64,000 nucleotides of DNA, from contig NZ_JAHSTX010000002.1 in NCBI RefSeq assembly GCF_019145375.1, positions 562,001-626,000 on the forward strand, written 5' to 3'. Of the stretch, positions 18,252 to 27,589 are shown one piece after another. Made by a program: the position numbers and the translations under genes. The stretch's first letter is position 1. Each line of letters starts with the position of its first letter. This DNA is from Pseudomonas triticicola. Lineage in GTDB: Bacteria > Pseudomonadota > Gammaproteobacteria > Pseudomonadales > Pseudomonadaceae. The notes below the pieces were generated by a model. The model was not told where the DNA came from. It did no database searches and was given only the letters and a program-made list of their open reading frames with translations.

Positions 18252-20393
18252 TCAGACCTTGAACTGATTGATCAACCGCCGCTGCTGTTCCGCCAGTTTG
18301 GTCAACCCGGCGCTCGCCGAACTCGACTCATCCGCACCGCCCGCCACTTCATTCGCCACCTGACCGATATTGATCACATTGCGGTTGATGTCGTCGGCCA
18401 CTGCGCTTTGCTCTTCGGCCGCACTGGCAATCTGCGTGTTCATGTCGTTGATCACCGACACCGCCTGGGTAATCGTTTCCAGTGCCTCGGCCGCTTTCGC
18501 CGCGTGTTGCACGCTTTCGTCGGTGCGGTTCTGGCTGTCTTCCATCACACGCACCACATCGCGCGTGCCCTGTTGCAACTGCTGGATCATGCTCTGAATC
18601 TCTTCAGTGGCCTTCTGGGTTTTCTGCGCCAGATTGCGCACCTCGTCGGCGACCACGGCAAAACCGCGACCCTGCTCGCCGGCCCGGGCGGCTTCGATTG
18701 CCGCGTTCAGTGCCAGCAGATTGGTCTGTTCAGCGATGCCGCGAATGGCGGTGAGGATGGCGTTGATGTTTTCGCTGTCCTTGGCCAGCGTCTGCACCAC
18801 CTCGACAGCCTTGCCGATTTCCACCGCCAGTACGCCAATCGAATTCGAGGTGTCACGGACGATCTGCATGCCCTGGCTGGCGGCCTGATCGGCGTGGCTT
18901 GCCGCTTGTGCGGCCTGGGTGGCGTTGCGCGCCACGTCCTGGGCGGTGGCGGTCATTTCCTGCACCGCTGTCGCCACCTGATCGATCTCGGCCATTTGTT
19001 TCTGCACGCCGATGTTGGTGCGGATAGCGATGTCGGCGGTGTGTTCCGAGGAATCGCTCACGCTCTGCACCGAGGTCACCACCTGGGTAATCATCGCCTG
19101 CAACTTCGCGAGGAAAGTGTTGAAGCCTTTGGCAATCGAGCCCAATTCGTCGCTGCGGTCACTGCTCAAGCGACGGGTCAGATCGCCTTCGCCCTGAGCG
19201 ATGTCATCGAGCATGGCGACCATTTGTTTGAGTGGCCGCGCGATGCCGTGACCCACCAGCCAGATCACCAGCAGGCCGATGCCGGCGATGATCAGGCCGA
19301 CCATGGCCATGCCGAAGGTGTCGGACTTGCGCTGGGCATCAAGGTCGGCCTGCAGGGTTTGCAGATCGGCCATGACGGCGTTGAGCGGCAATTGCAGCAT
19401 CAGCGTCCAGCGTGCGTCGGTCTGGCCGATGCCGAACGGCAGGTACAGTTCGATGCGGCCCTTGGCCTGATTCACCGAATAGGTGACCTCGTCGCGCTTG
19501 AGGTTGGCGAGATTGCTGGCCTGTTCGGCGTCGAGGATGTCGCTGACTTTTTCACCGAATTTGCTCGAATCCTTGGTGTAGGCAACGATCCGCCCGTTGC
19601 CGCCGACCAGGGCCATTTCGCCTGCACCGCTGTAGAGTTTCTGGTTGGCGGCGAGGAGCATGTCCTGAATGAAGTTCACCGAGAGGTCGGCGCCGACGAT
19701 GCCCTGGAACGCGCCGTTGACCATGATCGGTTCGATGAACGAGGCGAGCATGACGATCTTGTCACCGACCTTGTACGGTGCCGGGTCGATCACACAGGGT
19801 TTCTTCGTCTCTTTCGAGCACAGGTAGTACTCGCTGGCGCGCACCCCGGTGGACAGGGTTTTCTGGTCGTCGACATCGGCCAGTTTGTCCACGCCCAGGC
19901 TGCCGTCGGTATTGCGGAACCACCACGGCAAAAAGCGCCCGGTGGCCGGGTCGATACCGACCACGGCGCTGCCGATGTAGGCCGCGTCATTCTGGTCCAG
20001 CGCGTTTTTTTCCCAGCCGATGTAGGTGCCGAGAATCTTCGGGTTTTTTTCGACGTTTTCCTTGATCAGGCTGATCAGTTGTTCGCGGCTGAGACTCAGG
20101 CGCGGCTGGCCGTCGGTGCCGGTTATACCGAGCAGGGCGTTGACCCGTACCAGGCCGCCGGCAATCAGCAGTGGCGCTTCGAGTTCGCGCTGGATCTGGC
20201 TGACCTGGGTCTGCGCCAGCGAAGTCAGGCGCTGTTCGATGACTTGCTCGAATTGCGCCTGGGTGCGCTGTTGCACCATTTCTTGAGTGCGAGCCCCCGA
20301 GAACAGCGCGTACAGCACCAGCGCCGCGACCACGCTGAGAACGATGGCGCCGGCCAGGGCGGCGACGGAAAACTGGATCGACTTGAACTTCAT
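18252..20393 (-). CDS. Methyl-accepting chemotaxis protein
   Basis: A 713-residue chemoreceptor. TM1 is at about residues 9-31 ([20 protein letters not shown]). A long periplasmic Cache-type sensor of about 320 residues follows, with TM2 near 360-380 ([20 protein letters not shown]). HAMP comes next, then the signalling domain with the hairpin tip [20 protein letters not shown]. Its length suggests a dCache ligand domain, often sensing amino acids or organic acids, but the ligand is not visible from sequence. It is monocistronic, convergent with the SRAP gene. Confidence 0.93.
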   Translation of the reverse strand: MKFKSIQFSVAALAGAIVLSVVAALVLYALFSGARTQEMVQQRTQAQFEQVIEQRLTSLAQTQVSQIQRELEAPLLIAGGLVRVNALLGITGTDGQPRLSLSREQLISLIKENVEKNPKILGTYIGWEKNALDQNDAAYIGSAVVGIDPATGRFLPWWFRNTDGSLGVDKLADVDDQKTLSTGVRASEYYLCSKETKKPCVIDPAPYKVGDKIVMLASFIEPIMVNGAFQGIVGADLSVNFIQDMLLAANQKLYSGAGEMALVGGNGRIVAYTKDSSKFGEKVSDILDAEQASNLANLKRDEVTYSVNQAKGRIELYLPFGIGQTDARWTLMLQLPLNAVMADLQTLQADLDAQRKSDTFGMAMVGLIIAGIGLLVIWLVGHGIARPLKQMVAMLDDIAQGEGDLTRRLSSDRSDELGSIAKGFNTFLAKLQAMITQVVTSVQSVSDSSEHTADIAIRTNIGVQKQMAEIDQVATAVQEMTATAQDVARNATQAAQAASHADQAASQGMQIVRDTSNSIGVLAVEIGKAVEVVQTLAKDSENINAILTAIRGIAEQTNLLALNAAIEAARAGEQGRGFAVVADEVRNLAQKTQKATEEIQSMIQQLQQGTRDVVRVMEDSQNRTDESVQHAAKAAEALETITQAVSVINDMNTQIASAAEEQSAVADDINRNVINIGQVANEVAGGADESSSASAGLTKLAEQQRRLINQFKV

Positions 20394-20644
20394 GGGAGCT
20401 CCGCACGCAAGAGGACAATCTGCGAGGGATTTATCGGCGGGGCGTGCAGGGCCATGAGAGACGTTGGTCGGAATCGGCCCGCGATGTCGCTGATGGATCG
20501 GTGCACGGCGGATTCAATGCGCGTTGAGGAATTTCCAGCCAGACTTGCGGCCTTAGGTGGATGTACGCGCAATGCGTCCGTTGTATCTGGCGCCGATACA
20601 ATTAGCCGCCTAGGATACGCCTCAGGTTTTCAGGGAGCTTTTGA

Positions 20645-21463
20645 ATGAACAAGACATTAGTGGTAAGTGCTTTGAGCGCAGCGCTGTTGCTGGCCGGTTG
20701 TCAGTCGGTCAACACCACCAGCGGCGGTGCCGTGGGCGTGGAGCGCAAGCAGTACATGTTCAGCATGCTGTCCTCGCAAGAGGTCGATCAGATGTACGCG
20801 CAGTCGTATCAGAAGACCGTCGGTGAGGCGTCGAGCAAAGGTGTGCTGGACAAGACCAGCCCGGAAGCCAAACGCGTGCAGACCATCGCCAACCGCTTGA
20901 TCGCCCAGGCGCCAACCTTCCGCCCGGACGCGGCGCAGTGGCAATGGGAAGTCAATCTGATCAAGAGCGATGAGCTCAACGCCAACTGCGGTCCCGGCGG
21001 CAAGATCATTTTCTATACCGGGCTGATCGACAGCCTGAAACTCACCGACGACGAAATCGCTGCGGTCATGGGCCATGAAATCGCCCACGCCCTGCGCGAG
21101 CATGGTCGTGAGGCGATGTCCAAGGCTTATGGGATGGAAATGGCCAAGCAGGGCGCCGGGGCCTTGTTCGGTCTGGGTCAGGACAGCCTGGCGCTGGCCG
21201 ACACCGTGGCCAACTACGGCATGACCTTGCCCAACAGCCGCGCCAACGAAAACGAAGCCGACCTGATCGGCCTGGAACTGGCCGCCCGCGCCGGCTACAA
21301 CCCGAACGCGGCGATCACCCTGTGGGACAAGATGAGCAAGGCTTCCGAGGGCGCGCCACCGGAATTCATGAGCACCCACCCGGCATCAAGCAGCCGCATT
21401 GCTGCGTTGCAGGCAGCGATTCCGAAGGTGATGCCGCTGTACGAAAAAGCGCCAAAATCCTGA
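20645..21463 (+). CDS. M48-family metalloprotease lipoprotein
   Basis: A 272-residue lipoprotein with lipobox LLLAGCQS (Cys19), so it is membrane-anchored in the periplasm. HEIAH at residues 144-148 supplies two zinc ligands and the catalytic glutamate. The third ligand is in NENEADLIG near residue 205. It resembles the LoiP/BepA-type single-domain family involved in outer-membrane quality control, but lacks a TPR tail. ATG 20645 follows GGGAG. Confidence 0.92.
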   Translation: MNKTLVVSALSAALLLAGCQSVNTTSGGAVGVERKQYMFSMLSSQEVDQMYAQSYQKTVGEASSKGVLDKTSPEAKRVQTIANRLIAQAPTFRPDAAQWQWEVNLIKSDELNANCGPGGKIIFYTGLIDSLKLTDDEIAAVMGHEIAHALREHGREAMSKAYGMEMAKQGAGALFGLGQDSLALADTVANYGMTLPNSRANENEADLIGLELAARAGYNPNAAITLWDKMSKASEGAPPEFMSTHPASSSRIAALQAAIPKVMPLYEKAPKS

Positions 21464-21479
21464 GATTGACGGGCTCATG

Positions 21480-21582
21480 ATCGTTCCCACGCTCTGCGTG
21501 GGAATGCCGCAAGGGACGCTCCGCGTTCCAAGCGGGACGCAGAGCGTCCCCGGCTGCATTCCCACGCGGAGCGTGGGAACGA
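21480..21582. repeat. Family C repeat (CGTTCCCACGCTCTGCGTGG)
   Basis: Inverted elements CGTTCCCACGCTCTGCGTGG ... CCCACGCGGAGCGTGGGAAC. A partial relative lies at 54049. Confidence 0.85.
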
Positions 21583-21596
21583 TCCTTCTCTCAGGG

Positions 21597-22181
21597 TCAA
21601 ACCCAGCCGCTGCTCTGCATGGCCTTGTATACCGCAACAATCGCCAGAATCATGAACGCCGAAGCCGCGAGGCGGCGGATCAGGGTCAGCGGCAGTTTCT
21701 CTGCGGCAAAGTTACCCGCCAGTACCACCGGCACGTTGGCAATCAGCATGCCCACGGTGGTGCCGATAATCACCAGCCAAAGTTCCGGATATTGCGCGGC
21801 GAGCATCACCGTGGCGATCTGCGTCTTGTCGCCGATTTCCGCGAGGAAGAACGCGATCAGCGTGGTCAGGAACGGCCCGAACTTGCGCGCCGTGCTGGCT
21901 TCGTCGTCATCCATTTTGTCCGGGACCAGGGTCCACAGTGCCGTGGCGGCGAAGCTGGCGGCGAGGATCCAGTGCAGGACGGCGTCGGAGAAGAAACTGC
22001 CGACCCAGGCACCTACCGCACCGGCTGCTGCGTGGTTGGCCAAAGTCGCGGCGACAATCCCGGCGATGATCGGCCAGGGTTTGCGAAAGCGAGCGGCGAG
22101 AATCAGCGCGAGCAGTTGCGTCTTGTCGCCGATTTCGGCCAAGGCAACGATTGCGGTGGGAACGAGTAACGAGTCCAGCAT
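21597..22181 (-). CDS. TMEM165/GDT1-family divalent cation exporter
   Basis: A 194-residue inner membrane protein with two homologous halves, each bearing the family motif E-x-G-D-K-T: ALAEIGDKTQLLALILAARF (about residues 13-32) and FLAEIGDKTQIATVMLAAQY (about 113-132). Six hydrophobic helices are expected. Bacterial members, such as MneA, export manganese. That reading is strongly supported by a yybP-ykoY riboswitch in its leader (22258-22390). The start is ATG 22181, with TTAGGA as ribosome-binding site. Confidence 0.92.
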   Translation of the reverse strand: MLDSLLVPTAIVALAEIGDKTQLLALILAARFRKPWPIIAGIVAATLANHAAAGAVGAWVGSFFSDAVLHWILAASFAATALWTLVPDKMDDDEASTARKFGPFLTTLIAFFLAEIGDKTQIATVMLAAQYPELWLVIIGTTVGMLIANVPVVLAGNFAAEKLPLTLIRRLAASAFMILAIVAVYKAMQSSGWV

Positions 22182-22257
22182 CAGGGATTTCCTAAGGGGC
22201 GGGTCGACACGGCTATGACACGTACAGCCTTCCCGCCCCGGGTAAGGTGTGCGTGTC

Positions 22258-22390
22258 ATAGGTCTTGTCAAACCCTGCGATCCGTCTGGTGCGGACGCTT
22301 GGGTCGCATACGCCATGATCTGAGGATCAAGTATGTTGACGTATGCCGGACGAGCATGGCGCTCGTGGGAGACTACTCCCCTAGGACGGA
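22258..22390 (-). ncRNA. yybP-ykoY manganese riboswitch
   Basis: On the minus strand the leader contains GGGGAGTAG (22381-22373) and GTCAACATACTTGATCCTC, the two hallmark internal-loop sequences of the yybP-ykoY Mn2+ aptamer, plus paired arms GGCATACG/GGCGTATGC. It ends near GACAAGACC. It lies between rsmC and the GDT1-type exporter, the place expected for a manganese-induced exporter. Confidence 0.85.
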
Positions 22391-22394
22391 GCGG

Positions 22395-22423
22395 ATTCTG
22401 CCTAGGCAAATCCGATTGGGCAA
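22395..22423 (-). promoter_or_regulatory. Promoter for the riboswitch-exporter transcript
   Basis: TTGCCC (22423-22418), 17-bp spacer, CAGAAT (22400-22395), sitting a few bases upstream of the riboswitch and just after the rsmC stop. A moderate sigma-70 match. Confidence 0.4.
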
Positions 22424-22433
22424 GAACAAATTT

Positions 22434-23432
22434 TCAGCCGCGCTTGGCCCGGTAGATCCGGAAACCATTGCCTTCAGCCTTGATTGCACACACGCCCAGG
22501 TGCTCCTCGATCAACGGCTGATACTTGAGGAAGCTGTTCGCCACAAGGCGCAGTTCGCCACCGTTTTTCAGATGTTTCGCCGCTTTTCGTAGCAGATTCT
22601 CCGTAGCGAAATAATCGGTGTGCACGCCGACATGGAACGGCGGATTGCTCAGAATCGCGCTCAAACCCATCGGCGCGGCATCGATGCCATCGCCGGTCAG
22701 CACTTCGGCTTCCAGGCCATTGGCAGCCAGGGTCAGACGGCTGCTGGCGGCGGCGAACGCGTCGACATCCAGCAACGTCACCTGATTGTGCGGATAGCGA
22801 CGTTTCACCGCAGCCCCGAGCACGCCGGCGCCGCAACCGAAGTCGAGCAGATGGCCGCTCGGCAGTTTGTCCAGATGCTCCAGCAGCAGGGCGCTGCCGC
22901 GATCCAGTCGACCGTGGCTGAACACGCCCGGCAGGCTGATGACTTTCAACGACCCTTCGGCCAGCGGCAGTTCGTAGGTCTGTGCCAGGCTTTCCAGCGG
23001 TTTCGCTTCAGGCGCATTGGCCACGGTGACTTGCCAGAGCTGGCAGTGGCGGGCGCTGTCGAGTTTGCGCGGCTTGCCGAACGGGTTGAGCTGCTTGGAT
23101 GCGCCTTCGATGCCGCTGCGTTTTTCCCCGACCAGAAACACCTCACGCCCGGCCAGACGCGACGCCACGGCGTTGAGGATGTAATCGGTCAGGTCCTTGG
23201 ACTTGGGCAGGAACACCACAGCGCTGTCGAACTCGCGCTCCGGGACATTCACGCCGAACTGGCCGCGGCCCTCGAAACGCGCGTCCAGTGCGGCTTGGTC
23301 GCCAGCGTGCCAGCACCAGCCGAACGCATTCGGCAGACGCCCGAGCAGATCGTCGGCGGGCAGGCCGGCCAACAGCAGCGAACCCTGGAATAACTCGGCC
23401 TGACGAAGCAGTACTTCACTGCGCGGATCCAT
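22434..23432 (-). CDS. rsmC: 16S rRNA (guanine1207-N2)-methyltransferase RsmC
   Basis: A 332-residue enzyme methylating G1207 of 16S rRNA with S-adenosylmethionine. It has duplicated methyltransferase-like halves. The functional C-terminal half shows the SAM motif [20 protein letters not shown] (near residue 200) and the catalytic NPPF motif ([15 protein letters not shown]). Start ATG 23432 ([11 protein letters not shown]) matches the family N-terminus. Confidence 0.94.
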   Translation of the reverse strand: MDPRSEVLLRQAELFQGSLLLAGLPADDLLGRLPNAFGWCWHAGDQAALDARFEGRGQFGVNVPEREFDSAVVFLPKSKDLTDYILNAVASRLAGREVFLVGEKRSGIEGASKQLNPFGKPRKLDSARHCQLWQVTVANAPEAKPLESLAQTYELPLAEGSLKVISLPGVFSHGRLDRGSALLLEHLDKLPSGHLLDFGCGAGVLGAAVKRRYPHNQVTLLDVDAFAAASSRLTLAANGLEAEVLTGDGIDAAPMGLSAILSNPPFHVGVHTDYFATENLLRKAAKHLKNGGELRLVANSFLKYQPLIEEHLGVCAIKAEGNGFRIYRAKRG

Positions 23433-23464
23433 AACTGCTCCTTGAAAAAAAGTGCCGCAGTTTA

Positions 23465-24430
23465 TCAACTGACGACCCGCAGCGCCTCACCGCTGAAGAA
23501 CGCCTGGGCGTTTTCGCTCAGTTGGCCGACGATACGCTGGCGCGCCTCGCGACTGCCCCAAGCGTTATGCGGGGTGACGATCAGGCGCGGGATATCGGCG
23601 GCGAGCAGCGGATTGCCCTGGGTCGGTGGCTCGACACTCAACACATCGGTCGCCGCACCGCCGAGGTGGCCGCTACGCAAAGCGTCGGCCAGCGCTTGCT
23701 CGTCGATCAAGCCGCCACGAGCGGTATTGACCACAAATGCGCCGGGCTTCATCGCGGCCAGTTCGCCGGCGCCGATGAAGTTCCGGGTGTGCTCGTTGAG
23801 CGGGCAGTGCAGGGTCAGGGCGTCGATCTGCGGCAGCAGTTCTTCCAGTGGCAGGCGATCCGGCCGGGCCGGGCGCCCCGGAATCTGCCCGAGCAACACA
23901 CGCATGCCGAACGCTTCGGCCAGTCGCGCCACGGCGCCACCGAGTTCGCCATGGCCGAGCAGGCCGAGGGTTTTGCCTTGCAGTTCGACGATCGGGTAGT
24001 CGAGCAGACAGAACTGTTTCGCCTGTTGCCAGCGGCCTTCGCCCACAGCCTTTTGATAGTCAGCCAGGCGCGTGGCGAGGTTGAGCAACAGCATGATCGT
24101 GTGTTGCGCCACCGACGGCGTGCCGTAAGCCTGGCAATTGCACACGGTGATGCCGTGAGCGCGGGCGGCAGTGAGGTCGACGTTGTTGGTGCCGGTGGCG
24201 CTGATCAGGATCAGTTTCAGTTGCGGGTTGGCAGCCATCGCGGCCGCGTCGATCACGACTTTGTTGGTGATCGCCACACTGGCGCCGTGCAGGCGTTCGC
24301 TGACCTGTTCCGGCAGAGTCTGGGCGAACAGCTGCAAGTCGCTGAAACACTCGCGCAACGGACCGAGGTCCAGATCGCCGAGGTCCAGCGAAGGGTGATC
24401 AAGGAATACCGCGCGGCGCGTGTTCGTCAT
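23465..24430 (-). CDS. D-isomer-specific 2-hydroxyacid dehydrogenase
   Basis: A 321-residue NAD(P)-dependent dehydrogenase of the glycerate/hydroxypyruvate type. The Rossmann motif is [20 protein letters not shown] (about residues 147-166). The catalytic arginine is in [15 protein letters not shown], and the His/Glu pair is in the region ending [14 protein letters not shown]. The exact 2-oxoacid is not determinable. An in-frame TTG lies one codon upstream, and ATG 24430 is preferred. It may share a transcript with rsmC (32-bp gap). Confidence 0.9.
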   Translation of the reverse strand: MTNTRRAVFLDHPSLDLGDLDLGPLRECFSDLQLFAQTLPEQVSERLHGASVAITNKVVIDAAAMAANPQLKLILISATGTNNVDLTAARAHGITVCNCQAYGTPSVAQHTIMLLLNLATRLADYQKAVGEGRWQQAKQFCLLDYPIVELQGKTLGLLGHGELGGAVARLAEAFGMRVLLGQIPGRPARPDRLPLEELLPQIDALTLHCPLNEHTRNFIGAGELAAMKPGAFVVNTARGGLIDEQALADALRSGHLGGAATDVLSVEPPTQGNPLLAADIPRLIVTPHNAWGSREARQRIVGQLSENAQAFFSGEALRVVS

Positions 24431-24525
24431 CAACTGTACCTTTTGTGCTGTGAGCGGAGGGCGTACTCTGCCGAGCCTACCAGATGAAACAATTGGTTAC
24501 TCGACACCGAGATGCCTTTAACACC

Positions 24526-24616
24526 TGTGGGAGCGAGCCTGCTCGCGAAAGCTCTGGCCCATTCAACATCTCTGTTGGCTGACCCACCGCTTTCGCGAGC
24601 AGGCTCGCTCCCACAG
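24526..24616. repeat. REP doublet, family A
   Basis: CTGTGGGAGCGAGCCTGCTC and inverted CGAGCAGGCTCGCTCCCACA about 90 bp overall, upstream of the LysE-family gene. Confidence 0.85.
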
Positions 24617-24670
24617 GGAAGGCATTCGGCAATGAGCCCAGTGTGAACATTCGAATCCTGAGGAGTCCCC

Positions 24671-25300
24671 ATGTACTGGACCGAGTTCTTGACCGTTGCC
24701 CTGATCCATCTGCTCGCCGTGGCCAGCCCCGGACCGGACTTTGCCGTGGTCGTGCGCGAGAGCGTGACCCACGGGCGCCGCGCCGGCACCTGGACCGCGC
24801 TGGGCGTGGGCTCGGCGATTTTCCTGCATGTCGGCTATTCGTTGCTCGGCATCGGTCTGATCGTGTCGCAGTCGATCGTGCTGTTCAACGCGCTGAAGTG
24901 GGCGGCGGCGGCTTACCTGCTGTACATCGGCTTCAAGGCCTTGCGCGCACAACCGGCGAAAACCGTCACCGATGACTTGCACCGGGAAACCGGCGTACGC
25001 ACCGCGCGGGGCGCGTTTACCTCGGGCTTCGTCACCAACGGCCTGAACCCGAAAGCCACGCTGTTTTTCCTCTCGCTGTTCACCGTGGTGATCAACCCGC
25101 ACACACCGCTGGCGGTGCAGGCCGGTTACGGCGTTTACCTGGCGGTGGCGACGGCGATCTGGTTCTGCCTGGTGGCGATGCTGTTCAGCCAGCAACGCGT
25201 GCGCGCCGGCTTCGCCCGCATGGGCCACTGGTTCGACCGCACCATGGGCGCGGTGCTGATTGCTCTCGGCGTGAAAATCGCGTTCACCGAGATGCACTGA
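24671..25300 (+). CDS. LysE-family amino acid exporter
   Basis: A 209-residue inner membrane protein with about six hydrophobic segments. It carries the family signature ASPGPDFAVVVRESVTHGRR near residues 16-36 and SGFVTNGLNPKATLFFLSLF in the middle. LysE/RhtB proteins export amino acids or small metabolites; the substrate cannot be read from sequence. ATG 24671 follows an AGGAG ribosome-binding site. Confidence 0.92.
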   Translation: MYWTEFLTVALIHLLAVASPGPDFAVVVRESVTHGRRAGTWTALGVGSAIFLHVGYSLLGIGLIVSQSIVLFNALKWAAAAYLLYIGFKALRAQPAKTVTDDLHRETGVRTARGAFTSGFVTNGLNPKATLFFLSLFTVVINPHTPLAVQAGYGVYLAVATAIWFCLVAMLFSQQRVRAGFARMGHWFDRTMGAVLIALGVKIAFTEMH

Positions 25301-25319
25301 CCGGGCCGCGTTGTTCTCT

Positions 25320-25413
25320 TGTAGGAGCTGACGAGTGCAACGAGGCTGCGATCTTTTGATCTTGTCTTTTCATACGCAAAACCAAAAGATCGCAGCCTTC
25401 GGCAGCTCCTACA
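25320..25413. repeat. REP doublet, family B, with a variant arm
   Basis: The left arm reads GTAGGAGCTGACGAGTGCAA CGAGGCTGCGATC, a diverged version of the standard GGAGCTGCCGAAGGCTGCGATC. The right arm is standard. The same variant occurs at 60480-60511. Confidence 0.85.
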
Positions 25414-25569
25414 GGCGCCATATCCAATTTCCCGATACCTGGGGTGCTGGCGCAAAGCTAGCATTTGTACGGCTCTGCAAATCATTCCTTTGGCTGATTT
25501 GACTGTCATGCAGGCGCACTAGAGTACGAATCTCTCCGCCAACACCGTGCAGTCAGAAAAGGGATTCTT

Positions 25570-27252
25570 ATGTTGCAGACTCGGGTCATTCCGCCGGCCG
25601 ATGGGGCCTACCAGTATCCATTGCTGATCAAACGGCTGCTGATGTCCGGCGCCCGTTACGAGAAAACCCGCGAAATCATCTACCGCGACCAGTTGCGCTA
25701 CAGCTATCCAACCCTGATCGAGCGGGTTGCGAGGCTGGCCAACGTGCTCACGGCTGCTGGCGTGAAGGCCGGTGACACCGTTGCGGTGATGGACTGGGAC
25801 AGCCACCGTTATCTGGAATGCATGTTCGCCATTCCGATGATCGGCGCGGTGATCCACACCATCAATGTGCGTCTGTCGCCGGAGCAGATCCTCTACACCA
25901 TGAACCACGCCGAGGACCGCTTCGTGCTGGTCAACAGCGAGTTCGTCGGGCTGTATCAGGCGATTGCGCCGCAACTGACCACGGTCGAGAAAACCCTGCT
26001 GCTGAGCGATCTGCCGGAGAAAACCGCAGAGCTGCCCAACCTCGTCGGCGAATATGAGCAACTGCTGGCCGCTGCGAGTGCGCAGTATGATTTTCAGGAT
26101 TTCGACGAAAATTCGGTGGCCACCACGTTCTACACCACCGGCACCACGGGCAATCCGAAAGGCGTGTATTTCACCCACCGGCAACTGGTGCTGCACACCA
26201 TCGGCGTGGCGACGATCATGGGTTCGATCGACAGCGTACGGCTGCTCGGTACCAACGATGTGTACATGCCGATCACGCCGATGTTCCACGTCCACGCCTG
26301 GGGTTTGCCGTACGTGGCGACCATGCTCGGGCTCAAGCAGGTCTACCCGGGGCGTTACGATCCGGAGTATCTGGTGGAGTTGTGGCGCAAGGAGAAGGTC
26401 ACCTTTTCCCATTGCGTGCCGACCATCCTGCAGATGCTGCTCAACGCCAAAGCCGCGCAAGGTGCGGATTTTGGCGGCTGGAAAATCGTCATCGGCGGCA
26501 GCGCGCTCAATCGCAGCCTTTATGAAAACGCCAAGGCCCGTGGCATTCAGCTGACGGCCGCGTACGGCATGTCGGAAACCGGGCCGCTGGTGTCCTGCGC
26601 GCACCTCAACGACGAATTGATGGCCGGCAGCGAAGACGAGCGCACTACTTACCGGATCAAGGCCGGCGTGCCGGGGCCGTTGGTCGATGCGGCGATTGTC
26701 GACGGTGAGGGCAACTTTCTTCCGGCCGACGGTGAAACCCAGGGCGAACTGGTGCTGCGCGCGCCGTGGCTGACCGAAGGTTATTTCAACGAACCGCAGA
26801 AGGGCGCCGAGCTCTGGGCCGGTGGCTGGTTGCACACCGGTGACGTCGCCACGCTCGACAGTATGGGCGTGATCGATATTCGTGACCGCATCAAGGACGT
26901 GATCAAGACCGGCGGCGAGTGGATCTCCTCCCTCGACCTCGAAGACCTTATCAGTCGGCATGCGGCGGTACGCGAAGTAGCAGTGGTGGGCATCGCCGAT
27001 CCGCAGTGGGGCGAGCGTCCGTTTGCCTTGCTGGTGGTCCGCGAAGGGCAGGTGATCGGTGCACGGGAACTGAAGGAACACCTCAAGCCGTTCGTCGAGC
27101 TGGGGCACCTGAGCAAGTGGGCGATTCCCAGTCAGATCGCCCTTGTTACCGAAATTCCCAAGACCAGCGTCGGCAAGCTCGACAAGAAGCGCATCCGCCT
27201 CGACATCACCGAATGGCAGGCCAACAACAGCACCTTTCTTTCGACACTTTAA
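25570..27252 (+). CDS. Medium/long-chain fatty acid-CoA ligase (AlkK-like)
   Basis: A 560-residue ANL-superfamily enzyme activating a carboxylic acid through an acyl-AMP. The P-loop is YTTGTTGNPKGVYFTH (residues 188-203), followed by AYGMSETGPLVSC and the hinge/A10 region DRIKDVIKTGGEWISSLDLE with lysine at SVGKLDKKRIR. It resembles the P. putida AlkK-like medium-chain ligase beside DUF1302/DUF1329 genes, as here. The start is ATG 25570. Its neighbours suggest uptake and activation of a hydrophobic acid or ester. Confidence 0.9.
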   Translation: MLQTRVIPPADGAYQYPLLIKRLLMSGARYEKTREIIYRDQLRYSYPTLIERVARLANVLTAAGVKAGDTVAVMDWDSHRYLECMFAIPMIGAVIHTINVRLSPEQILYTMNHAEDRFVLVNSEFVGLYQAIAPQLTTVEKTLLLSDLPEKTAELPNLVGEYEQLLAAASAQYDFQDFDENSVATTFYTTGTTGNPKGVYFTHRQLVLHTIGVATIMGSIDSVRLLGTNDVYMPITPMFHVHAWGLPYVATMLGLKQVYPGRYDPEYLVELWRKEKVTFSHCVPTILQMLLNAKAAQGADFGGWKIVIGGSALNRSLYENAKARGIQLTAAYGMSETGPLVSCAHLNDELMAGSEDERTTYRIKAGVPGPLVDAAIVDGEGNFLPADGETQGELVLRAPWLTEGYFNEPQKGAELWAGGWLHTGDVATLDSMGVIDIRDRIKDVIKTGGEWISSLDLEDLISRHAAVREVAVVGIADPQWGERPFALLVVREGQVIGARELKEHLKPFVELGHLSKWAIPSQIALVTEIPKTSVGKLDKKRIRLDITEWQANNSTFLSTL

Positions 27253-27589
27253 GTGCCTGCTGGCGCGCCGAAACCGGCGCGCCAGACCCACCAAGCAAGC
27301 GCTTGGCTTGTGAAATCGAAAAAATCAGCCATCCTTGCCGTGCCGACGTGTGTCGGACTGGCGAAAGGACTGTTCCAGAGTGGTTGGCGGCTGCAAATCA
27401 CACTTTAGAGGGATCAAGCACTACCACCCGCTGGCTATAGTCCGCTCAAGGACTTTTTGAAAACGGAGCACACGCACTGATCGGGGCGAGCAACTCTGGA
27501 ACGATTTCGGGCAGCCCTGGCTCCCGGTCCTCCACAGCGTTTTTAAAAGTACTCACTGCCATAACAATAATGCACATGGAGTAGCGTCG
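27253..27589. other. 337-bp leader before the DUF1302 gene with two palindromes
   Basis: A GC-rich hairpin CTGGCGCGCC-GAAACC-GGCGCGCCAG (27260-27285) follows the ligase stop; it has no T-run. A perfect palindrome CAAGCGCTTG (27296-27305) flanked by CAAG and GCTTG lies just after, and looks like an operator. The remainder probably holds the DUF1302 promoter. No further gene was seen. Confidence 0.5.
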
